From Tabrizicola sp. (lineage in GTDB: Bacteria; Pseudomonadota; Alphaproteobacteria; Rhodobacterales; Rhodobacteraceae), in assembly GCF_022842145.1 (NCBI RefSeq), contig NZ_JALHQD010000003.1, positions 406,042-470,041 of the forward strand: 64,000 nucleotides of DNA. Direction: 5' to 3'. This document shows, piece after piece, positions 24,495 through 33,414 of this stretch (the stretch's first letter is position 1; every line of letters begins with the position of its first letter). The notes under the pieces were generated by a model, which did not search any database, had not been told where the DNA came from, and saw nothing but the letters and a program-made list of their open reading frames with translations. The position numbers and the translations under genes are program-made.

Positions 24495-25190
24495 ATGACT
24501 GACTGGCTCCCTCCCGAAGCCGCGACCGCGCTGGCTCTGTCCTTGCGCGTGTCGCTGGTGGCAACGCTGGTCAGCCTGCCACTGGGGGTGTTCGTCGCCT
24601 ATGCGCTGGCGCGCTGGCGCTTTCCGGGGCATGGGCTTCTGAACGGGCTCGTCCACCTGCCGCTGATCCTGCCGCCGGTCGTGACCGGCTATATTCTGTT
24701 GCTGACCTTCGGCCGACAGGGCTGGATCGGGGCGACCTTGTGGGACTGGTTCGGTTTCACCTTCGCCTTCCGCTGGACCGGGGCCGCGCTGGCTGCCGGG
24801 GTCATGGCCTTTCCCCTTCTGGTCCGGGCGATCCGGCTGGCGATCGAGGCGGTTGATCCCAAGCTGGAGGAAGCGGCTTCGACGCTTGGCGCCTCGCGCC
24901 CGAAGGTCTTTGCCACGGTCACACTGCCCCTGATCCTGCCCGGTGTCATCGCGGGCGCGGTCCTAGCCTTCGCCAAGGCGATGGGAGAGTTCGGTGCGAC
25001 GATCACCTTTGTCGCCAACATCCCTGGCCAGACCCAGACCCTGCCCACGGCGATCTACAGTTTTCTGCAGGTGCCGGGGGGCGACCGCGCGGCGCTGGTG
25101 CTGGTCCTGATCTCGGTCGCCGTTGCGATGCTGGCGCTGGCGCTGTCCGAATGGCTGTCGCGTCGCGTGGCGCGAAGGATCGCCGGCTGA
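24495..25190 (+). CDS. modB: Molybdate ABC transporter permease ModB
   Basis: A 231-residue permease with about five membrane segments. The ModB EAA loop reads EEAASTLGASRPKVFATVTLPL around residue 130. It carries FAKAMGEFGATITFVANIPG, a well conserved ModB segment. The stop overlaps the modC start by one base. Confidence 0.95.
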   Translation: MTDWLPPEAATALALSLRVSLVATLVSLPLGVFVAYALARWRFPGHGLLNGLVHLPLILPPVVTGYILLLTFGRQGWIGATLWDWFGFTFAFRWTGAALAAGVMAFPLLVRAIRLAIEAVDPKLEEAASTLGASRPKVFATVTLPLILPGVIAGAVLAFAKAMGEFGATITFVANIPGQTQTLPTAIYSFLQVPGGDRAALVLVLISVAVAMLALALSEWLSRRVARRIAG

Positions 25191-26260
25191 TGACGCTGGA
25201 GATTCGCATCGCGCACCGGTTTGCCGACTTCCGGCTGGAGGTTGACCTGGCCTTGCCGGGCGGGCTGACCTGTCTTTTCGGGCGGTCGGGGTCGGGCAAG
25301 ACCAGCATCGTAAACGCGGTGGCGGGCCTCTTGCGGCCCGATGCGGCGCGGATCGTGCTGGACGGAGTGGCGCTGCACGATCTGCCGCCGCACAAGCGCG
25401 AGATCGGCTATGTTTTCCAGGACGCACGGCTGTTCCCCCATCTCACGGTGGCGCGGAACCTGACCTATGCCGCCCGCATCCGCGGTCAGCGGCCAGACGG
25501 GCTGGACCGGATCGTCGAGCTTCTTGGCATCGGCGGGCTTCTGGACCGACGGCCCGGCACGCTGTCCGGGGGCGAAAGGCAGCGGGTCGCCATCGGCCGG
25601 GCGCTGCTGGCGAAACCCCGGCTTTTGCTGATGGACGAGCCGCTTGCCGCGCTGGACGATGCCCGCAAGGCCGAGATCCTGCCCTATATCGAGACGCTGC
25701 GGGACGAGACCGGGCTGCCGATACTTTATGTCAGCCACTCGGTGTCCGAAGTCGCGCGGCTGGCCACCACCATCGTCCTGATTGAGGCGGGGCAGGTGGC
25801 GGCGTTCGGCCCTGCGGCCCAGATCCTGTCGGACCCCGGCACTGCAGCGCTGATGGGCCTGCGCGATGCCGGGGCGGTGTTGACCGCGCGGATCGTGGCG
25901 CAGGAGGGCGATGGGTTGACCCGGCTGGAGACGGCGGCGGGACCGCTCTGGCTGCCGCATGTCGCGGGTGAAATCGGCCGCGCGCTGCGGGTGCGGATCG
26001 CCGCGCAGGACGTGATCCTGTCGCGGGGCCGACCCGAGGGGCTGTCGGCGCTGAACATCCTGCCCGCAACCGTCGCCACCCTGCATGACGGGCAGGGGCC
26101 CGGGGTGCTGGTGCGGCTGGACCTTGGTGGCGAGTTCCTTCTGGCCCGCGTCACCCGGCGCTCGGCGCAGGCGCTGGACCTTGCGCCGGGGCTTGCGGTC
26201 CACGCGGTGCTGAAGTCGGTGGCGGTGGCCCAGGCGGACGTCGGGGCCGGGACGACCTAG
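25190..26260 (+). CDS. modC: Molybdate ABC transporter ATPase ModC
   Basis: A 356-residue ATPase. Walker A FGRSGSGKTSIVNAV, signature LSGGERQRVAIGRALL and Walker B LLLMDEPLAALDD are present. The C-terminal region (from about residue 290, GLSALNILPATV) is a Mop domain, which binds molybdate and regulates transport in this family. ATG 25190 overlaps the modB stop (TGATG). Confidence 0.95.
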   Translation: MTLEIRIAHRFADFRLEVDLALPGGLTCLFGRSGSGKTSIVNAVAGLLRPDAARIVLDGVALHDLPPHKREIGYVFQDARLFPHLTVARNLTYAARIRGQRPDGLDRIVELLGIGGLLDRRPGTLSGGERQRVAIGRALLAKPRLLLMDEPLAALDDARKAEILPYIETLRDETGLPILYVSHSVSEVARLATTIVLIEAGQVAAFGPAAQILSDPGTAALMGLRDAGAVLTARIVAQEGDGLTRLETAAGPLWLPHVAGEIGRALRVRIAAQDVILSRGRPEGLSALNILPATVATLHDGQGPGVLVRLDLGGEFLLARVTRRSAQALDLAPGLAVHAVLKSVAVAQADVGAGTT

Positions 26261-26366
26261 CCCCTGATTCGGGCACCAAGCCCGGCTGCCAAAGCCGTTT
26301 TCTGTCCAGTTTTCGGTTGCGCCTGCAGAGCGCACTCACCTTCGGTTGTATGCGCGCATTGCGCCG

Positions 26367-26395
26367 TTGACATGCCTACCGGAAGGCAGAGTAAG
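26367..26395 (+). promoter_or_regulatory. Possible promoter of the Tat-exported binding protein
   Basis: TTGACA (26367-26372) lies 17 bases before AGTAAG (26390-26395), giving a leader of roughly 130 bases before the gene at 26536. The -35 is consensus, the -10 is poor, so this is a suggestion. Nothing else stands out in the 275-base gap after modC. Confidence 0.35.
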
Positions 26396-26535
26396 GTTCC
26401 GCGCCGGGGGTGCTTCTTCCAGTCTGACAAGGTCCTGTTACACCGGGGCTGCTATCAGGATGGCAGTGCGCGTCCGCAAACAACCAGAACACTCGGGGAC
26501 AGCCCGCACCTCTGCCATCAACCAGGGAGACTAAC

Positions 26536-27663
26536 TTGAAACAAACGACTTCCGCTTTCAGCCGCCGCCGGTTCCTGCAAGGATCCGCCGCAGGCGCGGG
26601 GCTTCTCGCCGCTCCGGCGATCATCTCGTCCAAGGCGCTTGCCTCGTCGGGCGAGATCAACTTCACCGGCTGGGCCGGCTATCCGGCGCTGGCCGAGAAG
26701 GTCTTCCCGGCCTTCACCGCCGCCACCGGAATCACCGTCAACTTCAAGGAACTGCCCGACCAGGACACCATGTTCGCCGAGGGCAAGGTTGCGCTGGACG
26801 CCGGCGGGATCGACGTGATCGAGCCGACCATCGACCGCGTCGGTGCCTGGGATACCAACGGCCTTCTGGGTGCCTGGGACGAATCGAAGCTGGCGATGGA
26901 CAACTACCTGCCGGGTCTCGCCGATGGTGCGGCTGGCGAACGCTCGCGTCCCGGTGGCGCGCTCAAGTACGTCCCGTCGAACTGGGGCACGGAATCGCTG
27001 GTGGTCAACACCGCGAGCGCCAAGCTGTCGACCCCGCCGTCGCTGGGCGACCTCTTCAACCCCGAGAACCCCTCGGTCGTGCGCCCGCACTCGGCACTTG
27101 CCGCGATGGGCCGCTGGCTGGACGCGACCGGCAAGCTGCCGCGTCCGTGGATGGACGGCTACTCTGACATGGCCGCGATGACCGAACTGTGGGACATCGC
27201 GCTGGCCGAGGCGATCAAGGCCAAGGGCAGCGTCGTGCAGTGGTGGTCGGGCGAGAACGAGGCCAATGCCGGCTTCACCGCGAACGGCGCGACCGTGGGC
27301 CTGTGCTGGGATTCGACCGGCTTCAACCTGCGCAACGACGGTTATGCCTATGTCGCTCCGGTCGAGGGCGCCTTCGCCTGGCACCAGGGCTTCGTGCTGA
27401 TGAAGAACGCCGCGAACGTCGAGCAGGCGCATGAGTTCGTCAAGTACGTCTCCACCCCCGAGGGTGCTGCGGGCTGGGCCTCGGCCTTCTCGTCCAACCC
27501 GGTGGGCAAGGGCGCGTCGGACCTGATGAACCCGGACGTCGCGACCTACTACAACGGCACCTTCAACGACGAAGCGCTGTCCAAGCTGTGGTGGTGGCCC
27601 GACCAGTCGGCCGAGTTCCTCGCCAAGCGCGCGGAGTATGCCGACAAGTACAAGGCGGCCTGA
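26536..27663 (+). CDS. Tat-exported ABC transporter substrate-binding protein (polyamine type)
   Basis: A 375-residue extracellular solute-binding protein. The twin-arginine signal SRRRFLQGSAAGAG is followed by a hydrophobic stretch and a cleavage region near residue 37 (SKALA-SSG). The mature part has the spermidine/putrescine-binding layout (NFTGWAGYPALAEKVFPAF at the start, a C-terminal WWWPDQSAEFLAKRAEY). Start is TTG, fixed by AGGGAGA seven bases upstream. It leads the operon with an ATPase and two permeases but is separated from them by an intrinsic terminator. The ligand cannot be read. Confidence 0.85.
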   Translation: MKQTTSAFSRRRFLQGSAAGAGLLAAPAIISSKALASSGEINFTGWAGYPALAEKVFPAFTAATGITVNFKELPDQDTMFAEGKVALDAGGIDVIEPTIDRVGAWDTNGLLGAWDESKLAMDNYLPGLADGAAGERSRPGGALKYVPSNWGTESLVVNTASAKLSTPPSLGDLFNPENPSVVRPHSALAAMGRWLDATGKLPRPWMDGYSDMAAMTELWDIALAEAIKAKGSVVQWWSGENEANAGFTANGATVGLCWDSTGFNLRNDGYAYVAPVEGAFAWHQGFVLMKNAANVEQAHEFVKYVSTPEGAAGWASAFSSNPVGKGASDLMNPDVATYYNGTFNDEALSKLWWWPDQSAEFLAKRAEYADKYKAA

Positions 27664-27694
27664 TCTGGCTGCCTGAGTGCGGACCTAAAGTGAC

Positions 27695-27729
27695 CACGCC
27701 GGGCCCGAAATGGCCCGGCGTGCGTTTTT
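27695..27729 (+). terminator. Intrinsic terminator between binding protein and ATPase genes
   Basis: Perfect 11-base stem CACGCCGGGCC/GGCCCGGCGTG with loop CGAAAT, followed by CGTTTTT. It lies 32 bases after the binding-protein stop and probably keeps that gene more highly expressed than the membrane components. Confidence 0.9.
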
Positions 27730-27849
27730 CAGGCAGCGGCACGTCGGTTTGGACCCATTGTCCGGCGCAAACTGGCGATACCCATTGCAGGGGACGGGCG
27801 GCCTGTTAGCCTGCAACAAAAAGAATGACTGTCAGGGGGACCACGCGAC

Positions 27850-28932
27850 ATGAGCGCGGGAATTGATCTGGATAACGTCTGCTGCGACTTCGGCACCTTC
27901 CGGGCCGTCGACAATGCCAACGTCTCGATAAAGCCGGGCGAGTTCTTCTCGTTCCTCGGGCCGTCCGGTTGCGGCAAGACCACGATCTTGCGGATGGTTT
28001 CGGGCTTCATCGAACCGACGCAGGGTGCGATCCGCATTGGCGGCAAGGACATGAGGGGCCAGCGCCCGAACCAGCGACCGACGGCGCTGATCTTCCAGAA
28101 CCTGGCACTTTTCCCGCTGATGCCGATCTGGGAGAACATCTCGTTCGGCCTGGAAGTGCGCGGCGTCGACAAGGCCACGCGCCGGAAGAAGGCCGAGGAA
28201 CTGCTGGCGCTTGTCGACCTGCCGGGGGCGGCGGACAAGATGATCAGCCAACTGTCCGGCGGCCAGAAGCAGCGCGTCGCGATTGCCCGCGCCCTTGCGG
28301 TCGAACCGCAGGTGATGCTGCTGGACGAACCCTTGTCGGCGCTGGACCTGAAGCTGCGCCAGCACATGCGGGCGGAACTGCGCGCCATCCAGAAGCGGAC
28401 CGGCGTGACCTTCATCTACATCACCCATGACCAGGGCGAGGCCTTGGCAATGTCCGACCGCGTCGGCGTCATGAGCCAGGGCCGCATCCAGCAGATCGCC
28501 GAGCCGCGCGACATCTACGACAACCCGGTCAATGGCTTCGTCGCCAGCTTCGTGGGCGAGAACAACATCTTCGAGGGCAGCCTTGGCCCGGTCGCCGATG
28601 GCATGGCGGCACTGACCGGCCCGCATGGCAGCTTCCGCGCCCGCATCCGCCCCGAGGCGGAGGGCAAGCCGCTCAAGCTTTACGTCCGGCCCGAACACAC
28701 GAAGTTGGCCCCGACCAAGGGCTCCGAGAACTCGGTCGAGGTCGAGGTGACGGAAGTGGCTTTCGAGGGAGCCTTCATCTCGGTCCACGGCCATGCGGCC
28801 GGGGGCAAGGCCATCTCGGCCGAAGTGCGCAACGACGGGGTGACGCCGGTGCCGGCGCTTGGTGACAAGGTCTATGCGACCTTCGACGCCGCGCGGGCCC
28901 TGTTGCTGCCTGACGCGAACGTCCGGGGGTAG
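27850..28932 (+). CDS. ABC transporter ATP-binding protein, PotA type
   Basis: A 360-residue ATPase with Walker A GPSGCGKTT, signature LSGGQKQRVAIARAL, Walker B VMLLDEPLSALD and a C-terminal TOBE-2 region. Reading of NLALFPLMPIWENISFGLEVRG is typical of polyamine-type ATPases. The binding-protein gene lies upstream beyond a terminator and two permeases follow with minimal gaps. Confidence 0.92.
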   Translation: MSAGIDLDNVCCDFGTFRAVDNANVSIKPGEFFSFLGPSGCGKTTILRMVSGFIEPTQGAIRIGGKDMRGQRPNQRPTALIFQNLALFPLMPIWENISFGLEVRGVDKATRRKKAEELLALVDLPGAADKMISQLSGGQKQRVAIARALAVEPQVMLLDEPLSALDLKLRQHMRAELRAIQKRTGVTFIYITHDQGEALAMSDRVGVMSQGRIQQIAEPRDIYDNPVNGFVASFVGENNIFEGSLGPVADGMAALTGPHGSFRARIRPEAEGKPLKLYVRPEHTKLAPTKGSENSVEVEVTEVAFEGAFISVHGHAAGGKAISAEVRNDGVTPVPALGDKVYATFDAARALLLPDANVRG

Positions 28933-28936
28933 TGCC

Positions 28937-29872
28937 ATGCAGGACCTTCTTCGCCGCTACGGGACCGGGCTGACTTCGGTCTTCTGTCTTCTGGTCGCCT
29001 TCTGGATCCTTGTGCTCATCGTTCTGCCGAACTTCGCCATGTTCGAGCAAAGCTTCCGCCCCTATCTGCCGGTGGTCGAGGTGGGCGGACCGAAGGACGT
29101 CTATTCCTTCGCGAACTACAGCAAGATCCTGGACAACGGATTTGAATCCACGATCTTCGGCATCCCGGTCACGCTGCCGATCCATGTCCTGACCTTCCTC
29201 GATACCGTGTTCTTCTCGGCGCTGGTGACGTTCTTCACGCTCGTTTTCGCCTATCCGCTGGCCTACTACCTGGCCAAGATCGCCAGCCCGCGGTCGATCC
29301 CGACGCTGCTGTTGCTGCTCTTCATCCCGATGTGGGTGTCCGAGGCGCTGCGGGCCTTCGCGTGGTACGTGATCCTGACCTTCAACGGCCCGCTGAACGC
29401 GGCACTGAAGGGGCTTGGGATCATCGAGGAAAGCATCCGCTGGCAGAACGGCATCTTCACCTCCTACGATGCCATCGTGATCGTGCTGACCTATTGCTAC
29501 GTGCTGTTCATGCTGTTCCCGATCTACACGGCGATCACCTCGCTGGACACCAACCAGATCGAGGCGGCCGAAGACCTTGGCAGTCCGTGGTGGCGCACGC
29601 ATTGGCGGGTGGTGATCCCGCACGCCAAACCCGGCATCGCCTCGGGCTGCGTGATGGTGTTCATGCTGTCGGCGGGCTCGCTGCTGGTGCCGACGGTCGT
29701 CGGCTCGACCAAGGCGAACTGGTTCCCGCAGACGATCTACACCTGGTTCAACGATGCGCTCGACTGGAACACGGGTGCCGCCTATTCGATGATCTTCCTG
29801 CTGGCCTGCATCGTCTTCGTGATCCTGATGATGCGCCTCTTCCGGGTCAAACTGTCGGATATCGCCAAATGA
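28937..29872 (+). CDS. ABC transporter permease, PotB type
   Basis: A 311-residue permease with six membrane helices and a large N-terminal periplasmic loop (residues about 40-85), as in PotB/PotH. The EAA motif is EAAEDLGSPWWRTHWRVVIP near residue 210. It starts four bases after the ATPase stop and overlaps the next permease by four bases. Confidence 0.92.
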   Translation: MQDLLRRYGTGLTSVFCLLVAFWILVLIVLPNFAMFEQSFRPYLPVVEVGGPKDVYSFANYSKILDNGFESTIFGIPVTLPIHVLTFLDTVFFSALVTFFTLVFAYPLAYYLAKIASPRSIPTLLLLLFIPMWVSEALRAFAWYVILTFNGPLNAALKGLGIIEESIRWQNGIFTSYDAIVIVLTYCYVLFMLFPIYTAITSLDTNQIEAAEDLGSPWWRTHWRVVIPHAKPGIASGCVMVFMLSAGSLLVPTVVGSTKANWFPQTIYTWFNDALDWNTGAAYSMIFLLACIVFVILMMRLFRVKLSDIAK

Positions 29873-30735
29873 GCCGGAACCGCGCCATCCTTGGTCACCT
29901 CTACTTCGCGCTTTTCGTGCTGTATCTGCTGGTGCCGCTGGCCGTCATGGCCGGGGCCGCCTTCAACGACAGCAAGCTGCCCACAATTGCCCCCTGGAAG
30001 GGCTTCACCTGGGCCTGGTTCGGCGATCTCTGGGCCGACCAGACCCTGTGGGGGGCTTTCCTGAACTCGATCCTCGTCGCACTGGCGGTGGTCGCGCTGG
30101 CGGTCCCGATCGGGACGGCGGCGGCGATCGTGCTGAACTCGATCTCGGGGAAGTACCGCGCCACGCTGTACGGCTTCATGGTCGCGCCGGTGCTGGCGCC
30201 GGGCTTGGTCATCGGCATTTCGACGGTGCTGTTCTGGAACCAGCTGGGCCGGTCCACCGGGGCGGATGACTTCTTCCTTTTCGGGCGCGGCCTGCATCTG
30301 GCGATACTGGGTCAGGTCAGCTACATCGCGGCCTATGTGATGCTTCTGGTCCTTGCGCGGCTGCAAAGCTTCGATCCGGGGCTGGAGGAAGCCGCGCTGG
30401 ACCTTGGTGCGAACCACGGCCAGGTCCTGCGGCGCATCCTGCTGCCGCATCTCTATCCGGCGATCCTGGCCTCGGCGGCCATCGCCTTCTTCCAGTCGAT
30501 CGAGAACTTCAACGTCACGCTTTTCACTAAGGCGAACGAGACGACGCTGACGGTCTATGTCTTCAGTCAGGTCCGTTCCGGTATCACGCCGAAGATCAAC
30601 GCGCTGGCCTTCCTTCTGATCGTGCTGACCCTGGCCCTTGCGCTGATCTACGAGATGAAGCGGCGTCGGCGCGCCCGGATCGAGGCCGAGCGTGAGGCCG
30701 AGGCGCGGCGTGCGGAAGAGGCGATGCTGATCTGA
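29869..30735 (+). CDS. ABC transporter permease, PotC type
   Basis: A 288-residue permease with six membrane helices and EAA motif EEAALDLGANHGQVLRRILLP near residue 175, ending in a charged Arg/Glu-rich tail (EMKRRRRARIEAEREAEARR). ATGA overlap with the PotB-type gene. Last gene of the transporter operon, followed by a long hairpin. Confidence 0.92.
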   Translation: MSRNRAILGHLYFALFVLYLLVPLAVMAGAAFNDSKLPTIAPWKGFTWAWFGDLWADQTLWGAFLNSILVALAVVALAVPIGTAAAIVLNSISGKYRATLYGFMVAPVLAPGLVIGISTVLFWNQLGRSTGADDFFLFGRGLHLAILGQVSYIAAYVMLLVLARLQSFDPGLEEAALDLGANHGQVLRRILLPHLYPAILASAAIAFFQSIENFNVTLFTKANETTLTVYVFSQVRSGITPKINALAFLLIVLTLALALIYEMKRRRRARIEAEREAEARRAEEAMLI

Positions 30736-30741
30736 CCGACT

Positions 30742-30808
30742 GCTCCTCGTGCGACTTCGTCTTCTCCTCGCGGGGGTGCAGCGAGGAGGGACGAAGTCCA
30801 CGACGAGC
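30742..30808 (+). terminator. Long imperfect inverted repeat after the Pot-type operon
   Basis: Left arm 30742-30771 and right arm 30781-30808 pair over almost their whole length (blocks GACTTCGTC/GACGAAGTC and TCCTCGC/GCGAGGA) around a short G-rich loop. There is no T-run. It starts seven bases after the permease stop and may act as a 3'-end or factor-dependent terminator. Confidence 0.6.
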
Positions 30809-30901
30809 GTCATCGGAACCCTTTAACAAATCCCTAACGCCCACGGCCAAGCCCTTGGATCGTCAGGGAAATCCGAAAATGTCCACCGCGGGCAGACCCG
30901 G

Positions 30902-31705
30902 CTAGAGCCCGTCCAGCAGCACCCTGCACAGGGCAGAACCCGGGTCGGCCAGCCCGTCGATCACGCTGAAATGGTGGTGCCCCGGATCGGCCGTCCAGGG
31001 GCAGCCCCATTCCTCGGCCAGAAGGCGGGCCTGCATCAGGAAGACCGGCCGCTCCTCTGCTCCGACCCAGATATGGGCGCTGACCCCGTCCCGCAGCGGG
31101 TGCCGCGCCGGACTTTCCGCCGCCGCCTCGCCCGCGTCGATCTTCAGCGTCGCGTTCATCTCGGTCGCCATCAGCGGCCCCAGTTCCGCCAAGGGAGAGA
31201 TCGGCACCACCCGCGCCACCGGGACCGGAATGTCGGCGCAACCCATCCGGGCCGAAAGATGCCCCCCGGCCGAATGGCCCGTCACCACCATCGGCCCCTG
31301 AACCCGGGTCCCGACGAACCAGCAGGCCCGCGCGATCTCGGCCGTCATCTCGGCGATCCGGGCAGCCGGGGCGAGGGTATAGCTTGGCATCGCCACCGCA
31401 TACCCCCGCGCCAGCGGGCCAGCCGCCAGATGCGACCAGTGCGCCTTTGAAAACAGGTGCCAATACCCGCCGTGAACGAAGATCACCGCGCCTTTCGGCG
31501 CGCCTTCGGGCAGAAAGAGGTCCAGTTTCTGCCGTGGCGACGACCCGTAAGCAAGGTCCAGGTCGGCCCGCTTTCCCAGCGCCTGCCGGAACCCTGCCGC
31601 CACCTCGGTCCAGCGCGGCGGATACCCCGCGGCGCCGGGAATGAAGGCTCCGTTGGCATAGTCGCGGTCGGGGTCGGGCCAGCGATAGGGCGGGCGTTCG
31701 GTCAA
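30902..31705 (-). CDS. Alpha/beta hydrolase (esterase / arylformamidase-like)
   Basis: About 267 residues. The oxyanion motif HGGYW and nucleophile elbow GHSAGG are clear, with a late HHHFSVIDGLADP supplying the catalytic histidine, the arrangement of kynurenine-formamidase-like esterases. I choose TTG 31705 because GGAGG lies seven bases upstream; a GTG at 31783 would add 26 residues without a Shine-Dalgarno. It is divergent from the Pho-controlled operon, and no tryptophan pathway genes are nearby, so the substrate is open. Confidence 0.85.
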   Translation of the reverse strand: MTERPPYRWPDPDRDYANGAFIPGAAGYPPRWTEVAAGFRQALGKRADLDLAYGSSPRQKLDLFLPEGAPKGAVIFVHGGYWHLFSKAHWSHLAAGPLARGYAVAMPSYTLAPAARIAEMTAEIARACWFVGTRVQGPMVVTGHSAGGHLSARMGCADIPVPVARVVPISPLAELGPLMATEMNATLKIDAGEAAAESPARHPLRDGVSAHIWVGAEERPVFLMQARLLAEEWGCPWTADPGHHHFSVIDGLADPGSALCRVLLDGL

Positions 31706-31804
31706 GGTCGGGCCTCCGGGCAGGTTGGCTGCAGACTGCGACGTGGCCCGTCGCGCCGCAAGAGCGGGCGTGATCACCGGCACGTGACGCCCAGCCGGGG
31801 CCGA

Positions 31805-31838
31805 CTGTCATTGGACTGTTACAGAACCGTCGCATAGG
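31805..31838 (+). promoter_or_regulatory. Pho box and -10 element upstream of pstB
   Basis: CTGTCAT (31805-31811), four bases, CTGTTAC (31816-31822): almost exactly the PhoB consensus of two 7-base direct repeats 11 bases apart. CATAGG at 31833-31838 can serve as -10 at the usual distance. The site is 65 bases before the pstB Shine-Dalgarno, so phoB, the third gene, is probably autoregulated by its own product. Confidence 0.85.
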
Positions 31839-31902
31839 CTTCACCGGGCCGACTTACAGCGGCAGAAGCGGGCTGCCTGATGCGGCGGACATGGAGCGGG
31901 CG

Positions 31903-32700
31903 ATGGACGACATGCGCGGAACGACCGGAAACCTTGCGGCCACCACGACGAAGATAACGGCGTCCGGAGTGCAGGTTCACTACGGACAGAGCCATGCGCT
32001 GAAGGATGTCTCGGTCGACATTCTGGACCGGGCGGTGACGGCGTTCATCGGCCCGTCGGGCTGTGGCAAGTCCACCTTCCTGCGCTGCCTGAACCGGATG
32101 AACGACACGATCCCCTCGGCCAGGGTGACGGGCAAGATCCTGCTGGACGGCGAGGACATCTACGATCCGCGCGTCGACCCCGTTCAACTGCGTGCCAAGG
32201 TCGGCATGGTGTTCCAGAAGCCGAACCCCTTCCCCAAGTCGATCTATGACAACGTGGCCTATGGCCCGAAGATCCACGGATTGACCCGCAACAAGGCCGA
32301 GCTGGACGAGATCGTCGAAGCCTCGTTGCGGAAGGCCGCGCTATGGAACGAGGTCAAGGACCGGCTCGACGCGCCCGGCACCGGGCTTTCGGGCGGCCAG
32401 CAGCAGCGGCTTTGCATCGCGCGGGCGGTGGCAACGGGGCCGGAGGTCCTGTTGATGGACGAACCCTGCTCGGCGCTGGACCCGATTGCGACGGCACAGG
32501 TCGAGGAGCTGATCGACGACCTGCGCAGCCAGTTCTCGGTGGTGATCGTCACCCATTCGATGCAGCAGGCCGCGCGGGTCAGCCAGAAGACGGCGTTCTT
32601 CCATCTGGGGAACCTGGTGGAATATGCCGATACTCCGCAGATATTCACCAACCCGAAGGACCCCCGCACCGAAGCCTATATCACCGGCCGGATCGGCTAA
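31903..32700 (+). CDS. pstB: Phosphate ABC transporter ATPase PstB
   Basis: A 265-residue ATPase for high-affinity phosphate import. Walker [10 protein letters not shown], the PstB-specific [21 protein letters not shown] (partly quoted), signature [14 protein letters not shown] and Walker [14 protein letters not shown] are all present. ATG 31903 has GGAG six bases upstream; ATG 31891 is less well placed. PstB normally works with PstS, PstC and PstA, none of which is encoded beside it here. Confidence 0.96.
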   Translation: MDDMRGTTGNLAATTTKITASGVQVHYGQSHALKDVSVDILDRAVTAFIGPSGCGKSTFLRCLNRMNDTIPSARVTGKILLDGEDIYDPRVDPVQLRAKVGMVFQKPNPFPKSIYDNVAYGPKIHGLTRNKAELDEIVEASLRKAALWNEVKDRLDAPGTGLSGGQQQRLCIARAVATGPEVLLMDEPCSALDPIATAQVEELIDDLRSQFSVVIVTHSMQQAARVSQKTAFFHLGNLVEYADTPQIFTNPKDPRTEAYITGRIG

Positions 32701-32710
32701 GGAGACCGCC

Positions 32711-33412
32711 ATGAACACCGCTCATATCCTGACCGCCTTCGACCGTGACCTCGAGGCCGCTCAGGCCCTGGTCGTGCGGATGGGCGGGCTTGTTGAAGCC
32801 GCTCTTCTGGACGCGGCCGAGGCGCTGGACACCCGGGACGAGGATCTTGCGGCCCGGGTCCGTGCCGGGGACAAGGCGATCGACGCGCTGGAGGACGAGA
32901 TCAACACCCGCTGCGCGCTTCTGTTGGCGCTGCGCGGTCCCACGGCGGGCGACCTGCGCACGGTGCTGACCGTGATGAAGATCGCCGCGGCGCTGGAACG
33001 GGCAGGGGATTACGCGAAGAACCTGGCCAAGCGGACGGCCGCTCTGGCGCAGATGGCGCCGGTGCCGGGGGCCTCGGCCTCGATCCGGCGGCTGGCCAAG
33101 GCGGTGGTGCAGATGCTGACTGACGCGCTGGACGCCTATATCCGCCGCGATCTGAAGCTGGCGGAGGATGTGCGGGCGCGGGACCGCGAGGTCGACCAGA
33201 TGTACAACTCGATCTTCCGCGAGTTCCTGACGCACATGATGGAGGACCCGCGCACCATCGGGCCCTGCATGCACCTGCATTTCATCGCCAAGAACATCGA
33301 GCGGGTGGGCGATCACGCGACGGCGGTGGCCGAGCAGGTGATCTACCTGGTCACGGGTTCCTTGCCCGAGGACGAACGGCCCAAGGTCGACAGCACCGGA
33401 TCGGGAGCCTGA
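32711..33412 (+). CDS. phoU: Phosphate signalling regulator PhoU
   Basis: A 233-residue helical protein of two PhoU repeats; the metal-binding type motifs ALERAGDYAKNLAKR and IERVGDHATAVAEQ mark each half. PhoU links the Pst transporter to the PhoR kinase and dampens PhoB activation. AAGGAGACCGCC precedes the ATG. It sits between pstB (10-base gap) and phoB (2-base gap). Confidence 0.96.
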   Translation: MNTAHILTAFDRDLEAAQALVVRMGGLVEAALLDAAEALDTRDEDLAARVRAGDKAIDALEDEINTRCALLLALRGPTAGDLRTVLTVMKIAAALERAGDYAKNLAKRTAALAQMAPVPGASASIRRLAKAVVQMLTDALDAYIRRDLKLAEDVRARDREVDQMYNSIFREFLTHMMEDPRTIGPCMHLHFIAKNIERVGDHATAVAEQVIYLVTGSLPEDERPKVDSTGSGA

Positions 33413-33414
33413 CG

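Noticed and set aside
30902-31705. Calling the esterase kynurenine formamidase (KynB)
   Set aside because: The HGGYW and GHSAGG motifs fit a wide esterase group and no kynurenine-pathway neighbour is present, so a specific name is not justified.
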